Shown here one piece after another: positions 46,172 to 54,649 of a stretch of 64,000 bases of DNA. The DNA is from Streptomyces termitum (GTDB lineage Bacteria; Actinomycetota; Actinomycetes; Streptomycetales; Streptomycetaceae), in assembly GCF_014650175.1 (NCBI RefSeq), contig NZ_BMUL01000003.1, forward strand, positions 124,001 to 188,000, written 5' to 3'. Position numbers and translations under genes: made by a program. Under the pieces are notes generated by a model. It saw nothing but the letters and a program-made list of their open reading frames with translations. It did no database searches and had not been told where the DNA came from. The first letter of the stretch is position 1. Every line of letters begins with the position of its first letter.

Positions 46172-48460
46172 TCAGTAGCGGACGGAGACGTTCGCCCCCG
46201 AGAAGCCCTCCTTGGCGTGCAGGCTGATGTAGACGTAGCCGGCGGGCGGGTTGGTGACGGTCAGGGTCTCGGCGTTGCCGGCCTGGACGGAGCGGCTGGT
46301 GTAGGCGCCGGTGGTGGCCCAGCTCGACGCGTTGTAGTAGAGGTCGGCGTTCCCGGTGCCGCCGGCGCTGGTGATCGTCAGCTGCGCGGTGCCGGCGGGG
46401 ACGTAGAGGTAGTGGTACGAGTAGTTCCCGGCGGTCGCGGCGAGGTTGCCGCGGGAGCAGTTCTGGCCGAGCTGGCGGGTGTCGGCGCCGGGGCACTCGG
46501 GCAGCGACGGGCCGGGGCCCGGGTCCGGGGTGGTGGCGCAGGCACCGGCGGCGCAGGCGGTCAGCCAGGTGTCGAAGTCGGCGTCGTAGCGGGTGCCGAT
46601 GGTGTTCTTCAGGAGGGTGCGGGCGCCGTTCCAGTCACCGGTGCGGTACTTGGCGAGCACGGCGTCCAGGTCGGAGCGGTGCTTCTCCAGCATGTAGCGG
46701 ACGGCGAGGTAGCCCCAGCGGTAGGTGCGCTCGGTGTCCGTGTTCTCGTAGGTGGTGTCGAAGAGGGTGCTGAGCCGGTAGGTGTGCAGCCCGGCCGCGG
46801 AGATCGCCGCGTCGTAGGGCAGCTTGCGGTAGGAGTAGGAGACGTACTCGGCGAAGCCCTCGATCCACCAGATGGTGGGGGTGGAGACTCCGGCGCCGAA
46901 GTCGCCGTACATGTTGAAGCGGCCGTCGAGGTAGTGCGTGTACTCGTGGTTCAGGTTCCAGACCTGGAAGTCGGGCAGCACGCGGGTGTCCTCGTAGGCG
47001 AGGAAGCGGGGCAGGTTGCCCTGGACGGCCGGGTTCCCCTCCAGGTACATGCCGCCGTTGTCGGTGTCGATGCCGTAGAAGGCGGCGGCGAACACCTGGT
47101 AGTCGTAGCGCTGGTTGAAGACGACGACCTCGATGGTGGTGTTGTGGTCGTCGGCGACGGGCCCGGAGTCACGGGCGACGGCGTGGAAGTAGGCGTCCTG
47201 CTTGAGGAGGCTGTCGCAGATGGCGGCCAGGTTCTCCGCGGTCACCTGCTGGGCGCGCACCCGGATGGACGGGCTGCACGTGTGGGTGGTGGGCAGGATG
47301 CCGGCGCGCAGCCGGTCGATGGCGCCCGCGGTGCCGTAGTCGGCGGCGGCGGAGGGGTCGTAGGCGTCGACCATCTCGGCGAGGGCGGCCAGCAGGTAGG
47401 CGGTGTTCCCGCTGGGGGAGGTCTGCGCGGCGAGACCGCTCATCAGCGGCTTCAGCTTGCCCCGCAGGGACGGGTACTGGATGAAGCGGCCGAGCTCGCG
47501 GGCGCCGTTGTACGGCAGGTAGCTGTGGGCGCCGCCGAGCAGCGCCTTGTTGCGGGAGACGAAGGCGGAGAGCGTGTCGAGGAGGCTCGGGTCGGCCTGG
47601 ACGGCGGCGAGGAAGCCGTCCGTCTGGTGGCCGCGGAAGAGGACCGTGAAGACGTTGTTCACGGCCGCCGGCATGCCGTCGACGCCGTTGTAGGTGCCCG
47701 CGTCGTAGTCGGTGAGCAGGCGCTTGACGACCGGGAGGTAGCGGACGTTCTCCTGGGCGCTGTCGATCAGGGTGACGGTCTCGGAGAGGGTGCCGGCGTT
47801 GGCGGTGGTCACGTCGCGCGAGCGCGGGTTGTTGAAGAAGCCGTCGAGGGCGCCGCGGATCGCGGTGGTGAGGGCGGGCCCGTAGGTGCCGACGTCCGAG
47901 GCGTTGTACCACTGGACGTAGTAGCCGGCGCGGAGGAAGAGGACCAACTGGTAGGTGGAGGTGCTGTTGTCGCCGGGGTACGCGGCGGTGTTGGCGCGCA
48001 GCGCGTCGGCGACGGTCACCATCTGGGCCTCGCGGAAGGCCCCGTAGGCGTTGCCGCCGGTCAGCTGGAACAGCTCGCCGAAGCAGTTCGCGTCGGTCGC
48101 CTTGACCAGCTGCACCAGGGCGCTGCCGGTGCGGTTGGTGAAGTCCTGGACGTTGCAGGCGGCTGCGGCGGTCCGGGCGCGCGGCGAGAGGGGCTTCGCG
48201 GCGGCGTCGAGGACCGGCGGCCGCTCGGCGGCGGGCACGGAGCCGGTGGCGCGGTCGGCCTCCAGCGTCTCCGGGGCGGGGACGGCCGCGGGCTGCGGCG
48301 CGGGCGCGGTGGCGACCCGGGCCGGGGCCTTCGGAGCGGGGGCGGCGGGGGTGGCGGCCTGGCTCATCGGGGCGAGCATCCCGATGGCCAGGCAGGACGC
48401 GACGGCGGCGGTCAGGAGCCGTATGCGGTGCGGCAGTCCCGTTGTGCGGGCGGTTTTCAC
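46172..48460 (-). CDS. Secreted M9 collagenase with C-terminal PPC domain
   Basis: A 762-residue secreted zinc metalloprotease. The signal peptide spans about 1-37 (ending APMSQAATPA), followed by a Pro/Ala-rich propeptide-like stretch. A helical activator domain (about 105-400) and a peptidase domain with HEYTHYLDGRF (His505, Glu506, His509) and downstream WWIEGFAEY (Glu534 or Glu538 as third ligand) match microbial collagenases. A linker with TTPDPGPGP leads to a C-terminal PPC-type beta domain (about 660-762). It should degrade collagen-like or gelatinous proteins outside the cell. GTG 48460 has AGGAGG four bases upstream. No partner gene is adjacent. Confidence 0.93.
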   Translation of the reverse strand: MKTARTTGLPHRIRLLTAAVASCLAIGMLAPMSQAATPAAPAPKAPARVATAPAPQPAAVPAPETLEADRATGSVPAAERPPVLDAAAKPLSPRARTAAAACNVQDFTNRTGSALVQLVKATDANCFGELFQLTGGNAYGAFREAQMVTVADALRANTAAYPGDNSTSTYQLVLFLRAGYYVQWYNASDVGTYGPALTTAIRGALDGFFNNPRSRDVTTANAGTLSETVTLIDSAQENVRYLPVVKRLLTDYDAGTYNGVDGMPAAVNNVFTVLFRGHQTDGFLAAVQADPSLLDTLSAFVSRNKALLGGAHSYLPYNGARELGRFIQYPSLRGKLKPLMSGLAAQTSPSGNTAYLLAALAEMVDAYDPSAAADYGTAGAIDRLRAGILPTTHTCSPSIRVRAQQVTAENLAAICDSLLKQDAYFHAVARDSGPVADDHNTTIEVVVFNQRYDYQVFAAAFYGIDTDNGGMYLEGNPAVQGNLPRFLAYEDTRVLPDFQVWNLNHEYTHYLDGRFNMYGDFGAGVSTPTIWWIEGFAEYVSYSYRKLPYDAAISAAGLHTYRLSTLFDTTYENTDTERTYRWGYLAVRYMLEKHRSDLDAVLAKYRTGDWNGARTLLKNTIGTRYDADFDTWLTACAAGACATTPDPGPGPSLPECPGADTRQLGQNCSRGNLAATAGNYSYHYLYVPAGTAQLTITSAGGTGNADLYYNASSWATTGAYTSRSVQAGNAETLTVTNPPAGYVYISLHAKEGFSGANVSVRY

Positions 48461-48872
48461 TGGGCCTCCTGGGCCTCGCACGGTCGTGGGGCGACCGCGC
48501 GGTGGGGGAGTGTTTGACAGTGCTCCGTCAGGGAGGGGCGGAGCGGAGGTACAATTTCACACGTCACATGGCGAGGGGAAGGGATCTGACAGAACCCGTC
48601 CCGGCCCCCACCGCTCCATCTCCCGTCCCCCGGCCCGTCACCCGCCCGCCACCAGCGGCGGAACGCGAGAACGCCGCGCCCGGCCCCGTGCGAGACGGGA
48701 CCGGACGCGGCGTTCCGGAAGAGGAGGAGGCGCGGAGGAGGGGCGGAGGAACCCGGGGGAGCGCCCGGGAGGAGACGGGCCGGAGGCGGCGCGGAGGAGG
48801 CCGGGAGCACCCGGAGGCGGGGCCCGGCCGGGGAGCCCCGGAAGGCCCCTCGGGAGGCCCGGAGGCGGGTGT
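48461..48872. other. 412-base intergenic region: collagenase promoter side, hairpin and purine-rich tract
   Basis: 48461-48600 should hold the collagenase promoter (AT-richer, with ACAATTTCACACGTCAC near 48551). A 20-bp stem with two mismatches (48670-48689 with 48695-48714) is the likely terminator of folP2 on the minus strand. 48715-48870 is a long, strongly purine-biased tract on the plus strand built from GGAGG and GGAAG-like units. No coding region is supported. Confidence 0.5.
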
Positions 48873-49733
48873 CTAGGCCAGGCCCCGGCGGGTCGCCGCC
48901 GGCTCGCGGTGGCCGGCGATGGTCGCGACCATGTCCAGGATCTGCTTCGTCTCGGCGACCTCGTGCACCCGGTACACCCGCGCGCCGAGCCACGCGGAGA
49001 CCGCGGTGGTGGCCAGCGTGCCCAGCAGGCGTTCCTTCACCGGCCGGTCCAGCGTCTCGCCCACGAAGTCCTTGTTGGACAGGGAGACCAGCACCGGCCA
49101 GCCCGTCTCCGCCATCTCGCCCAGCCGCCGGGTCGCCTCCAGGCTGTGCCGGGTGTTCTTCCCGAAGTCGTGCCCCGGGTCGATCATGATGCCGTCCCGC
49201 CGCACCCCGAGCGCCGCCGCGCGCTCCGCGAGGCCGACCGTGACGCGCAGGATGTCGGCCATCACGTCCTCGTACTCCACCCGGTGCGGCCGGGTGCGCG
49301 GCTCGGCGCCGCCCGCGTGCGTGCAGACCAGCCCCGCGCCGTACTTCGCGGCGACCTCGGCCAGCCCCGGATCCACCCCGCCCCACGCGTCGTTCAGCAC
49401 GTCCGCGCCCGCCTCGCAGACCGCCGCGCCGACATCGGCCCGCCAGGTGTCCACGCTGATCACCACGTCCGGGTGGCGGCGGCGGACCTCGGCCACGAAG
49501 CCGACGGTCCGGCGGGCCTCCTCCTCGGCGGTGACCTCCTCGCCGGGGCCCGCCTTGACCCCGCCGATGTCGATGATCGCGGCGCCCTCGGCGACCGCCC
49601 GCTCGACCCGGTCGAGCGCGGGCTCGTCGCGGAACGTGGCGCCCTGGTCGTAGAACGAGTCCGGGGTCCGGTTCACGATCGCCATGATCACCGGCTCGTG
49701 CGGCCCGAATTCACGCCGTCCCAAGCGCAGCAT
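48873..49733 (-). CDS. folP2: Dihydropteroate-synthase homologue FolP2
   Basis: A 286-residue TIM-barrel protein of the pterin-binding family. It has MAIVNRTPDSFYDQG in place of the usual NxTPDSFSDGG, then IIDIGGVKAGPGEEV, ISVDTWRADVG, DVLNDAWGG and IDPGHDFGKN. The changed first motif, and context beside a DivIVA-like gene and tag as in mycobacteria, identify the FolP2 branch. From memory, mycobacterial FolP2 does not provide classical dihydropteroate synthase activity. A role in standard folate synthesis is therefore doubtful. ATG 49733 has AAGGG upstream. Confidence 0.85.
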   Translation of the reverse strand: MLRLGRREFGPHEPVIMAIVNRTPDSFYDQGATFRDEPALDRVERAVAEGAAIIDIGGVKAGPGEEVTAEEEARRTVGFVAEVRRRHPDVVISVDTWRADVGAAVCEAGADVLNDAWGGVDPGLAEVAAKYGAGLVCTHAGGAEPRTRPHRVEYEDVMADILRVTVGLAERAAALGVRRDGIMIDPGHDFGKNTRHSLEATRRLGEMAETGWPVLVSLSNKDFVGETLDRPVKERLLGTLATTAVSAWLGARVYRVHEVAETKQILDMVATIAGHREPAATRRGLA

Positions 49734-49845
49734 CCCTTATGTCCTCCCTTGCGATCGCTCACCCGCGTCGTCTGTGACCCTAACCGTCGGTGGTGCATGG
49801 CACGATCGGCACGGGACGTTTTCCACTCCGGGGAGAGGCGCGCTG

Positions 49846-50184
49846 GTGTTCTGGTTCCTGCTCATCACGATGGTCGTGGTCGTCGCGGCCGTGACCCTCG
49901 CCGTGGTCGGCGGCGGCGACAGCGAGGTGCTGCCCGACGTGGCGCCCGAGCAGCTGGTGGACCCGCTGCCGCTGGGCCGCCCGGTCGACCGCGGCGACGT
50001 CGAGTCGCTGCGGCTGCCGGTCACCGCCCGCGGCTACCGCATGGAGGACGTCGACGACGTCCTCGACCGGCTCGGCGCCGAACTGGCCGAGCGGGACGCC
50101 CGCATCGCGGAGCTGGAGGCCGCCCTCGCCGGCGCGCCGGCCGCCGCGGGCCGGGACGAGGCCCCGGAGGACGACGCGCGGTGA
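49846..50184 (+). CDS. Small membrane-anchored DivIVA-like protein
   Basis: A 112-residue protein with an N-terminal transmembrane helix (VFWFLLITMVVVVAAVTLAV). A DivIVA-like segment follows (VDRGDVESLRLPVTARGYRM, then EDVDDVLDRLGAELAERD), in which short helical coiled-coil sequence leads to an acidic end. It may sense curved membrane or link to polar growth proteins. The GTG at 49846 follows GGGGAGAGG. Its stop overlaps the tag start (GTGA), so the two are translationally coupled. The mycobacterial counterpart in the same position is Rv1209 (from memory). Confidence 0.8.
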   Translation: MFWFLLITMVVVVAAVTLAVVGGGDSEVLPDVAPEQLVDPLPLGRPVDRGDVESLRLPVTARGYRMEDVDDVLDRLGAELAERDARIAELEAALAGAPAAAGRDEAPEDDAR

Positions 50185-50795
50185 ACGCCGGCACGGTCCT
50201 CGGCCCCGACGGGCGGCCGCGCTGCGCCTGGGGCCTGTCGGCCCCGGACTACACGGCCTACCACGACGAGGAGTGGGGCGTCCCCGTCCACGGCGACGAC
50301 GCCCTCTTCGAACGGCTCTGCCTGGAGGCGTTCCAGTCCGGCCTGTCGTGGATCACGATCCTGCGCCGCCGCGAGGGCTTCCGCCGCGCCTTCGCCGGCT
50401 TCCGGATCGAGGCGGTCGCCGCCTTCGGGGACGGCGACCGCGAGCGGCTCCTCGCCGACGAGGGCATCATCCGCAACCGCGCCAAGGTCGACGCCACCCT
50501 CGCCAACGCCCGGCTGCTCGCCGACTGGGCCCCCGGCGAGCTGGACGCCCTGATCTGGTCGCACGCCCCGGACCCGGAGACCCGCCCCGCCCCGGTCTCC
50601 TTCGCCGACGTGCCCGCCGTCACCGACGCCTCCACGGCCCTCGCCAAGGCGCTCAAGAAGCGCGGCGTCCGCTTCGTCGGCCCGACCACGGCCTACGCCC
50701 TGATGCAGGCGTGCGGCCTGGTCGACGACCACCTCGCGGCCTGCGCGGCCCGCGCCGGCGGCCTGCGCGCGCCGGAGGATCAGCGGCCCAGGTAG
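50181..50795 (+). CDS. tag: DNA-3-methyladenine glycosylase I
   Basis: A 204-residue base-excision repair enzyme that removes 3-methyladenine from alkylated DNA. It matches Tag: Cys15 in RCAWG and His28 in YHDEEWGVP as zinc ligands, FERLCLEAFQSGLSWITIL as the substrate pocket, and DDHLAACAAR supplying the second His/Cys pair. GTG 50181 overlaps the preceding stop. The end overlaps the converging enoyl-CoA hydratase gene by 16 bases. Confidence 0.94.
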   Translation: MNAGTVLGPDGRPRCAWGLSAPDYTAYHDEEWGVPVHGDDALFERLCLEAFQSGLSWITILRRREGFRRAFAGFRIEAVAAFGDGDRERLLADEGIIRNRAKVDATLANARLLADWAPGELDALIWSHAPDPETRPAPVSFADVPAVTDASTALAKALKKRGVRFVGPTTAYALMQACGLVDDHLAACAARAGGLRAPEDQRPR

Positions 50796-51583
50796 ACCGG
50801 CTTCTCCTTGGCGAGGAAGGCCCGGACCGCGATCCCGTGGTCCTCGGAGGCGCCCGCCAGGGTCTGGAGCTCGTCCTCCTTGTCCAGGGCCTCGTCGAGG
50901 GAGTGCCCGGCGCCGTAGGCCACCGACTCCTTCAGCGCCGCGTAGGCGACGGTGGGGCCCGCGGCGAGCTTCCGGGCCAGCTTCTCCGCCTCGGCGGCCA
51001 GCTCGGCCGCCGGCACCAGCCGGTTCACGACGCCCAGCTCGTACGCCTCCCGGGCGCCGAGCGAGCGGGGGAAGAGCAGCAGGTCGGTGGCACGGCTCGC
51101 GCCGATCAGGCGCGGCAGCGTCCAGGACACCCCGGAGTCGGCGGTGAGGGCCACCCCGGCGAAGGAGGTGTTGAAGGAGGCCGTGTCGGCGGCGATCCGG
51201 TAGTCGGCGGCGAGCGCGAAGCCGAAGCCGGCGCCGGCGGCGACGCCGTTCACCGCCGCGACGACCGGCTTCCGCATGCCGGCGAGGGCCCGCACGATCG
51301 GGTTGTAGTGGTCCCGGACGGTCTCCATGGTGGACCGCGTGCCGTGCTCCCGGTCCTCGAGGAGCAGCCCCACGTGCTCCTTCAGGTCCTGGCCGACGCA
51401 GAACGCCCGGTCGCCCGCCGCCGCCAGCAGCACCGCCCGGACCGCCGGGTCGGCGGCGGCGGTCTCGGCCGCGTCCCGGAGCGCGACCTTCGCGGCCACG
51501 TTCAGCGCGTTCATCGCCTCGGGCCGGTTGAGCGTGATGGTGGCGAGCCCGTCGCTCACCTCGTACAGGACGGCGTCGGCCAT
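50780..51583 (-). CDS. Enoyl-CoA hydratase/isomerase family protein
   Basis: A 267-residue crotonase-fold protein. Substrate-binding and oxyanion-hole segments are visible: LNRPEAMNALN, AFCVGQDLKEHV, KPVVAAVNGVAAGAGFGFAL and ADSGVSWTLPRLIG. The catalytic-Glu position next to SGVSW appears to be Asp/Ser, so it may not be a classical hydratase; related actinobacterial members include PaaG-type isomerases. The substrate is unknown. ATG 51583 follows AAGGGG on the minus strand. Confidence 0.88.
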   Translation of the reverse strand: MADAVLYEVSDGLATITLNRPEAMNALNVAAKVALRDAAETAAADPAVRAVLLAAAGDRAFCVGQDLKEHVGLLLEDREHGTRSTMETVRDHYNPIVRALAGMRKPVVAAVNGVAAGAGFGFALAADYRIAADTASFNTSFAGVALTADSGVSWTLPRLIGASRATDLLLFPRSLGAREAYELGVVNRLVPAAELAAEAEKLARKLAAGPTVAYAALKESVAYGAGHSLDEALDKEDELQTLAGASEDHGIAVRAFLAKEKPVYLGR

Positions 51584-51895
51584 CGGGACCCCTTCGTCTC
51601 GTGCGTGGGCTGACCGCCCCAGCATGACGGAGATCACCCGGACCGCCCATGTGAGCTGCGTCAAAGAATCCGCACCCCGAGGGAGACCCGCGGCGGCGAA
51701 GTATCGCAGGCCCGGGGCCGAAATGAGTGGTTTTGCGAGAGCGCGTTGCGCAAGCGATGCGGAGCGATGTTGGTCATCGGGTGCTGCGATGCGGGATAAT
51801 GACCTGGAAGCAATGTGTTCGAAGCCGGTGACGCGTGCTCCGTATCACGGGGCTGCCCGGCTGACAAAGAGCTGGTTTCAGGAAGGGGAACGAGC
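51584..51895 (+). promoter_or_regulatory. 312-base gap with candidate DUF3117 promoter
   Basis: The middle of this gap is AT-richer than its surroundings. TTGGTC (51770-51775) and GATAAT (about 51794-51799) could be -35 and -10 elements, with a spacer about 19 bases long, giving a leader of roughly 90 bases to ATG 51896. No gene is supported here. Confidence 0.35.
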
Positions 51896-52063
51896 ATGGC
51901 GGCCATGAAGCCGCGGACGGGCGACGGCCCGCTCGAGGTGACCAAGGAGGGGCGGGGCATTGTCATGCGCGTCCCGCTCGAAGGCGGCGGCCGGCTCGTC
52001 GTCGAGCTGACCCCGGACGAGGCCGAGGCGCTCGGCGACGCCCTGAAGCAGGTCGTTGGCTGA
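51896..52063 (+). CDS. DUF3117 family small protein
   Basis: A 55-residue protein, MAAMKPRTGDGPLEVTKEGR through LTPDEAEALGDALKQVVG. It is nearly invariant among Actinobacteria as I recall (Rv1211 in M. tuberculosis), implying strong selection, but its function is not established. It looks like a small beta-rich domain with a C-terminal helix. GGAAGGGG precedes the ATG. It is monocistronic, with a 14-bp terminator after it. Confidence 0.92.
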   Translation: MAAMKPRTGDGPLEVTKEGRGIVMRVPLEGGGRLVVELTPDEAEALGDALKQVVG

Positions 52064-52079
52064 CCCTCCCCGTTCTCCT

Positions 52080-52120
52080 GACGCTGCCCCGGTACGGCCC
52101 CGCCGCACCGGGGCAGCGTC
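52080..52120. terminator. 14-bp perfect hairpin after DUF3117 gene
   Basis: 52080-52093 pairs perfectly with 52107-52120 around a 13-base loop. The O-methyltransferase gene converges from the right. Confidence 0.8.
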
Positions 52121-52168
52121 ATGCCGGGCCCGGAACCCGCGGGAGTACGGCGCCCGGCGTCGGCGCGG

Positions 52169-52834
52169 TCAGCCGCGCCGCACCGCGCACAGCAGGCCGT
52201 CGCCCATCGGCAGCAGGGACGGCAGCAGCTCCTGGCTCTCCCGGACCGTCCGCAGCAGCTCCCGCACCCGCTGCACCTCGGCCGGCTGCGCCCCCGAATC
52301 GACGGTCCTGCCGTCCGCGAAGACGCCCTCGAAGCACACCAGACCCCCAGGTCGGAGCAGGCGCAACGATTCAGCGAGATAGTCCGGGTACTCGTACCGG
52401 TCGCCGTCGCAGAAGACCAGGTCGTACCCGCCGTCCGCGAGCCTCGGCAGCACGTCGAGCGCCCGGCCCGGGATGAACCGCGCCCGGTTCCCCGCGAAGC
52501 CCGCCGCCCGGAAGGCCGTCTTCGCCAGCTGCTGGTGCTCCGGCTGCACGTCCACCGTGGTGAGGGTGCCGTCCGGCCGCATCCCGAGCAGCAGGTAGAT
52601 CCCCGACACGCCGGTGCCGGTGCCTATCTCGGCCACCGCCTTGGCGTCCGCCGAGGCCGCCAGCAGCCGCAGCGCGGCGCCCGTGCCCGGCGACACCGAG
52701 GGCAGCCCCACGGCACGGGCCTCCGCCCGGGCCCAGCGCAGAGCCTCCCCCTCGGGGACGAAGGCGTCGGCGAACGCCCAGTCCGTCTGCCGGTTGGCGG
52801 TAATGGCCCTCTCCTGTCCCCTTAGTTGACGCAA
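52169..52834 (-). CDS. SAM-dependent O-methyltransferase (caffeoyl-CoA type fold)
   Basis: A 221-residue class I methyltransferase. The SAM motif is [15 protein letters not shown], with [12 protein letters not shown] next and [13 protein letters not shown] as the metal-site-like region. It is divergent from the sigma factor gene, as is Rv1220c from sigE in mycobacteria. The start is uncertain. The frame can begin at TTG 52834, but that codon has no Shine-Dalgarno sequence. AGGAGAGG lies inside the frame just before an ATT codon at 52804, and the conserved fold begins right after it. An ATT start would give 211 residues. The substrate is unknown. Confidence 0.85.
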   Translation of the reverse strand: MRQLRGQERAITANRQTDWAFADAFVPEGEALRWARAEARAVGLPSVSPGTGAALRLLAASADAKAVAEIGTGTGVSGIYLLLGMRPDGTLTTVDVQPEHQQLAKTAFRAAGFAGNRARFIPGRALDVLPRLADGGYDLVFCDGDRYEYPDYLAESLRLLRPGGLVCFEGVFADGRTVDSGAQPAEVQRVRELLRTVRESQELLPSLLPMGDGLLCAVRRG

Positions 52835-52857
52835 CGGTGACTGTATCCGCTGTCAGC

Positions 52858-52884
52858 GGGAACCCGCAGATGGGACCGGGCGTT
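52858..52884 (+). promoter_or_regulatory. Candidate ECF-type promoter upstream of the sigma factor gene
   Basis: GGGAACC (52858-52864), a 16-base spacer and CGTT (52881-52884) match the GGAAC-N16-CGTT pattern recognised by ECF sigma factors such as mycobacterial SigE. Its placement about 90 bases before the sigma gene fits autoregulation. Confidence 0.6.
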
Positions 52885-52976
52885 CACCAGGGGAAGGACG
52901 CGCACCGGAACCGGCGGACGACCCCGATTCAAATGCGCGTAAAGATTCTTATCCGGAGCTAACGGGCGAGGTGGCT

Positions 52977-53732
52977 ATGGTAGGGGCTCCACTGGACACC
53001 ACCAGAGCCGATAGGGGAGGTGCGGCTGCGCCTGTGGATCGGGGAGGAGCGCTGCGGCGCTTTCTCAGGTCGGCGGGTGAGCCGAAATCCGTGACCGACA
53101 CCGCTGACAGCATCCACACCACCGCCACCGCGCCGACCACCGCGACCTTCGCCTCGGATGCGGAACAGGCGTGGACTCCGCCCACCTGGGAGGAGATCGT
53201 CAGCACGCACAGCGGCCGCGTCTACCGCCTCGCCTACCGCCTCACGGGCAACCAGCACGACGCCGAGGACCTCACCCAGGAGGTCTTCGTCCGCGTCTTC
53301 CGCTCGCTGTCGACGTACACCCCCGGCACCTTCGAGGGCTGGCTGCACCGCATCACCACCAACCTCTTCCTCGACATGGTCCGCCGCAAGCAGCGCATCC
53401 GCTTCGACGCGCTCGCCGACGACGCCGCCGAGCGGCTCCCCAGCCGCGAGCCCTCCCCCCAGCAGGTGTTCAACGACACCCACTTCGACGCCGACGTCCA
53501 GCAGGCCCTCGACACCCTGGCGCCCGAGTTCCGCGCCGCCGTCGTCCTCTGCGACATCGAGGGGCTCTCGTACGAGGAGATCGCCGCCACCCTCGGCGTG
53601 AAGCTCGGCACCGTCCGCAGCCGCATCCACCGGGGCCGCTCCCACCTGCGCAAGGCGCTCAAGCACCGCTCGCCCGAGGCCCGCGCGGAGCGCACCCTGG
53701 CGGGCATCGGATGGGAGGCCGGGACAGCGTGA
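52977..53732 (+). CDS. sigE: ECF sigma factor of the actinobacterial SigE group
   Basis: A 251-residue ECF sigma factor. Region 2 is visible as [40 protein letters not shown] and [20 protein letters not shown]; region 4 as [20 protein letters not shown] and [21 protein letters not shown] 75-residue N-terminal extension precedes region 2. It directs core polymerase to envelope-stress promoters; the zinc anti-sigma factor encoded next should hold it inactive. I chose ATG 52977 (GAGG five bases upstream); GTG 52971 is possible. The order sigE-rseA-htrA-tatB is that of M. tuberculosis. It is not the S. coelicolor gene called sigE. Confidence 0.92.
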   Translation: MVGAPLDTTRADRGGAAAPVDRGGALRRFLRSAGEPKSVTDTADSIHTTATAPTTATFASDAEQAWTPPTWEEIVSTHSGRVYRLAYRLTGNQHDAEDLTQEVFVRVFRSLSTYTPGTFEGWLHRITTNLFLDMVRRKQRIRFDALADDAAERLPSREPSPQQVFNDTHFDADVQQALDTLAPEFRAAVVLCDIEGLSYEEIAATLGVKLGTVRSRIHRGRSHLRKALKHRSPEARAERTLAGIGWEAGTA

Positions 53733-54574
53733 ACACGCCTCCTCCGTCACCCACCCCCGCGGAACACCACCTCGGGGACCGGCTCGCCGCGCTCGTCGAC
53801 GGCGAGCTCGGCCACGACGCCCGCGAGCGGGTCCTCGCCCACCTCGCCACCTGCGCCCGCTGCAAGGCCGAGGCGGACGCGCAGCGCAGCCTCAAGAGCG
53901 TCTTCGCCTCCAGCGGCGCCCCGCAGCCCTCCGAGGGCTTCCTCGCCCGCCTCCAGGGCCTCCCCGGCGGCCCCGGCGACCCGGGCCGCTCCCCGCTGGA
54001 GCAGCTCCTCGAAGCGGGCGGCGTGCGGAGCGACGGCTTCGCCACCGTCCCCCGGCGGCTGCCCGAATCCGGCACCGGCTTCCGCGTCCACGCCGTCACC
54101 GGGCCCGGCCGCGGCCGGCGCTTCGCGGTCGCCGCCGCCGGAGCGGTCTCCTTCGCGGCCATCGCCCTCGGCGGCACGCTCCCCGTCGACGGCTCCCTCA
54201 CCACCACCGCCCGCGGCGGACCGGCTACCGGCAGCGCGGTCACCCCGCTGCGCGCGGGCGCCTCCACCGGGCCCGGCTCCGCCGGACCGGCCACCGGCCG
54301 CTCGGACCGCTCCGAGCGCTCCACCGGCGCCCAGTCCATCGGCACCGAACCGCTCGTCCCCGGCGGCACCGTCCCCTCCGGCGCGGTCCCGGCCGACGTC
54401 GACCACGCGGGCCCCGCCCCGGCGGTCCTGCGGCTGAGCACCACCCAGGTGCGGTCCCTCTTCGCGCCCTCGCCGTTCGTCCACCCGGCGCCCCCGGCGC
54501 TCCAGCTGGCCTTCGGCCCGGCGCCCCGCCCGGCCCCCGGCCCGTCCGGACCCCCGCCGGGCTCCCCCCGCTGA
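53729..54574 (+). CDS. rseA: Zinc-binding transmembrane anti-sigma factor (RseA-like)
   Basis: A 281-residue regulator. The N-terminal domain has the ZAS motif HLATCARC (His-X3-Cys-X2-Cys) preceded by [21 protein letters not shown] single membrane helix follows ([18 protein letters not shown], about 135-152), then a Ser/Thr/Gly/Pro-rich extracytoplasmic tail. It should sequester the sigma factor and release it on redox or envelope stress. GTG 53729 overlaps the sigma stop codon by 4 bases. The membrane span and long outer tail contrast with the soluble mycobacterial RseA. Confidence 0.88.
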   Translation: MNTPPPSPTPAEHHLGDRLAALVDGELGHDARERVLAHLATCARCKAEADAQRSLKSVFASSGAPQPSEGFLARLQGLPGGPGDPGRSPLEQLLEAGGVRSDGFATVPRRLPESGTGFRVHAVTGPGRGRRFAVAAAGAVSFAAIALGGTLPVDGSLTTTARGGPATGSAVTPLRAGASTGPGSAGPATGRSDRSERSTGAQSIGTEPLVPGGTVPSGAVPADVDHAGPAPAVLRLSTTQVRSLFAPSPFVHPAPPALQLAFGPAPRPAPGPSGPPPGSPR

Positions 54575-54601
54575 CCCCCGACCTGGTTGAATCCTCGGTC
54601 A

Positions 54602-54624
54602 GAGCACCCCACATGAGGGTGCTC
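54602..54624 (+). other. 8-bp hairpin just before htrA
   Basis: 54602-54609 pairs perfectly with 54617-54624 with a 7-base loop, ending about 16 bases before the htrA ribosome-binding site. It may be an mRNA stability or attenuation element in the sigE operon. Confidence 0.5.
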
Positions 54625-54649
54625 ACGGGTCAGCGGTTGCGGGGAGAGC

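Noticed and set aside
46160..48517. 785-residue plus-strand frame opposite the collagenase
   Set aside because: Valine/glycine repeats caused by codon bias of the real minus-strand gene.
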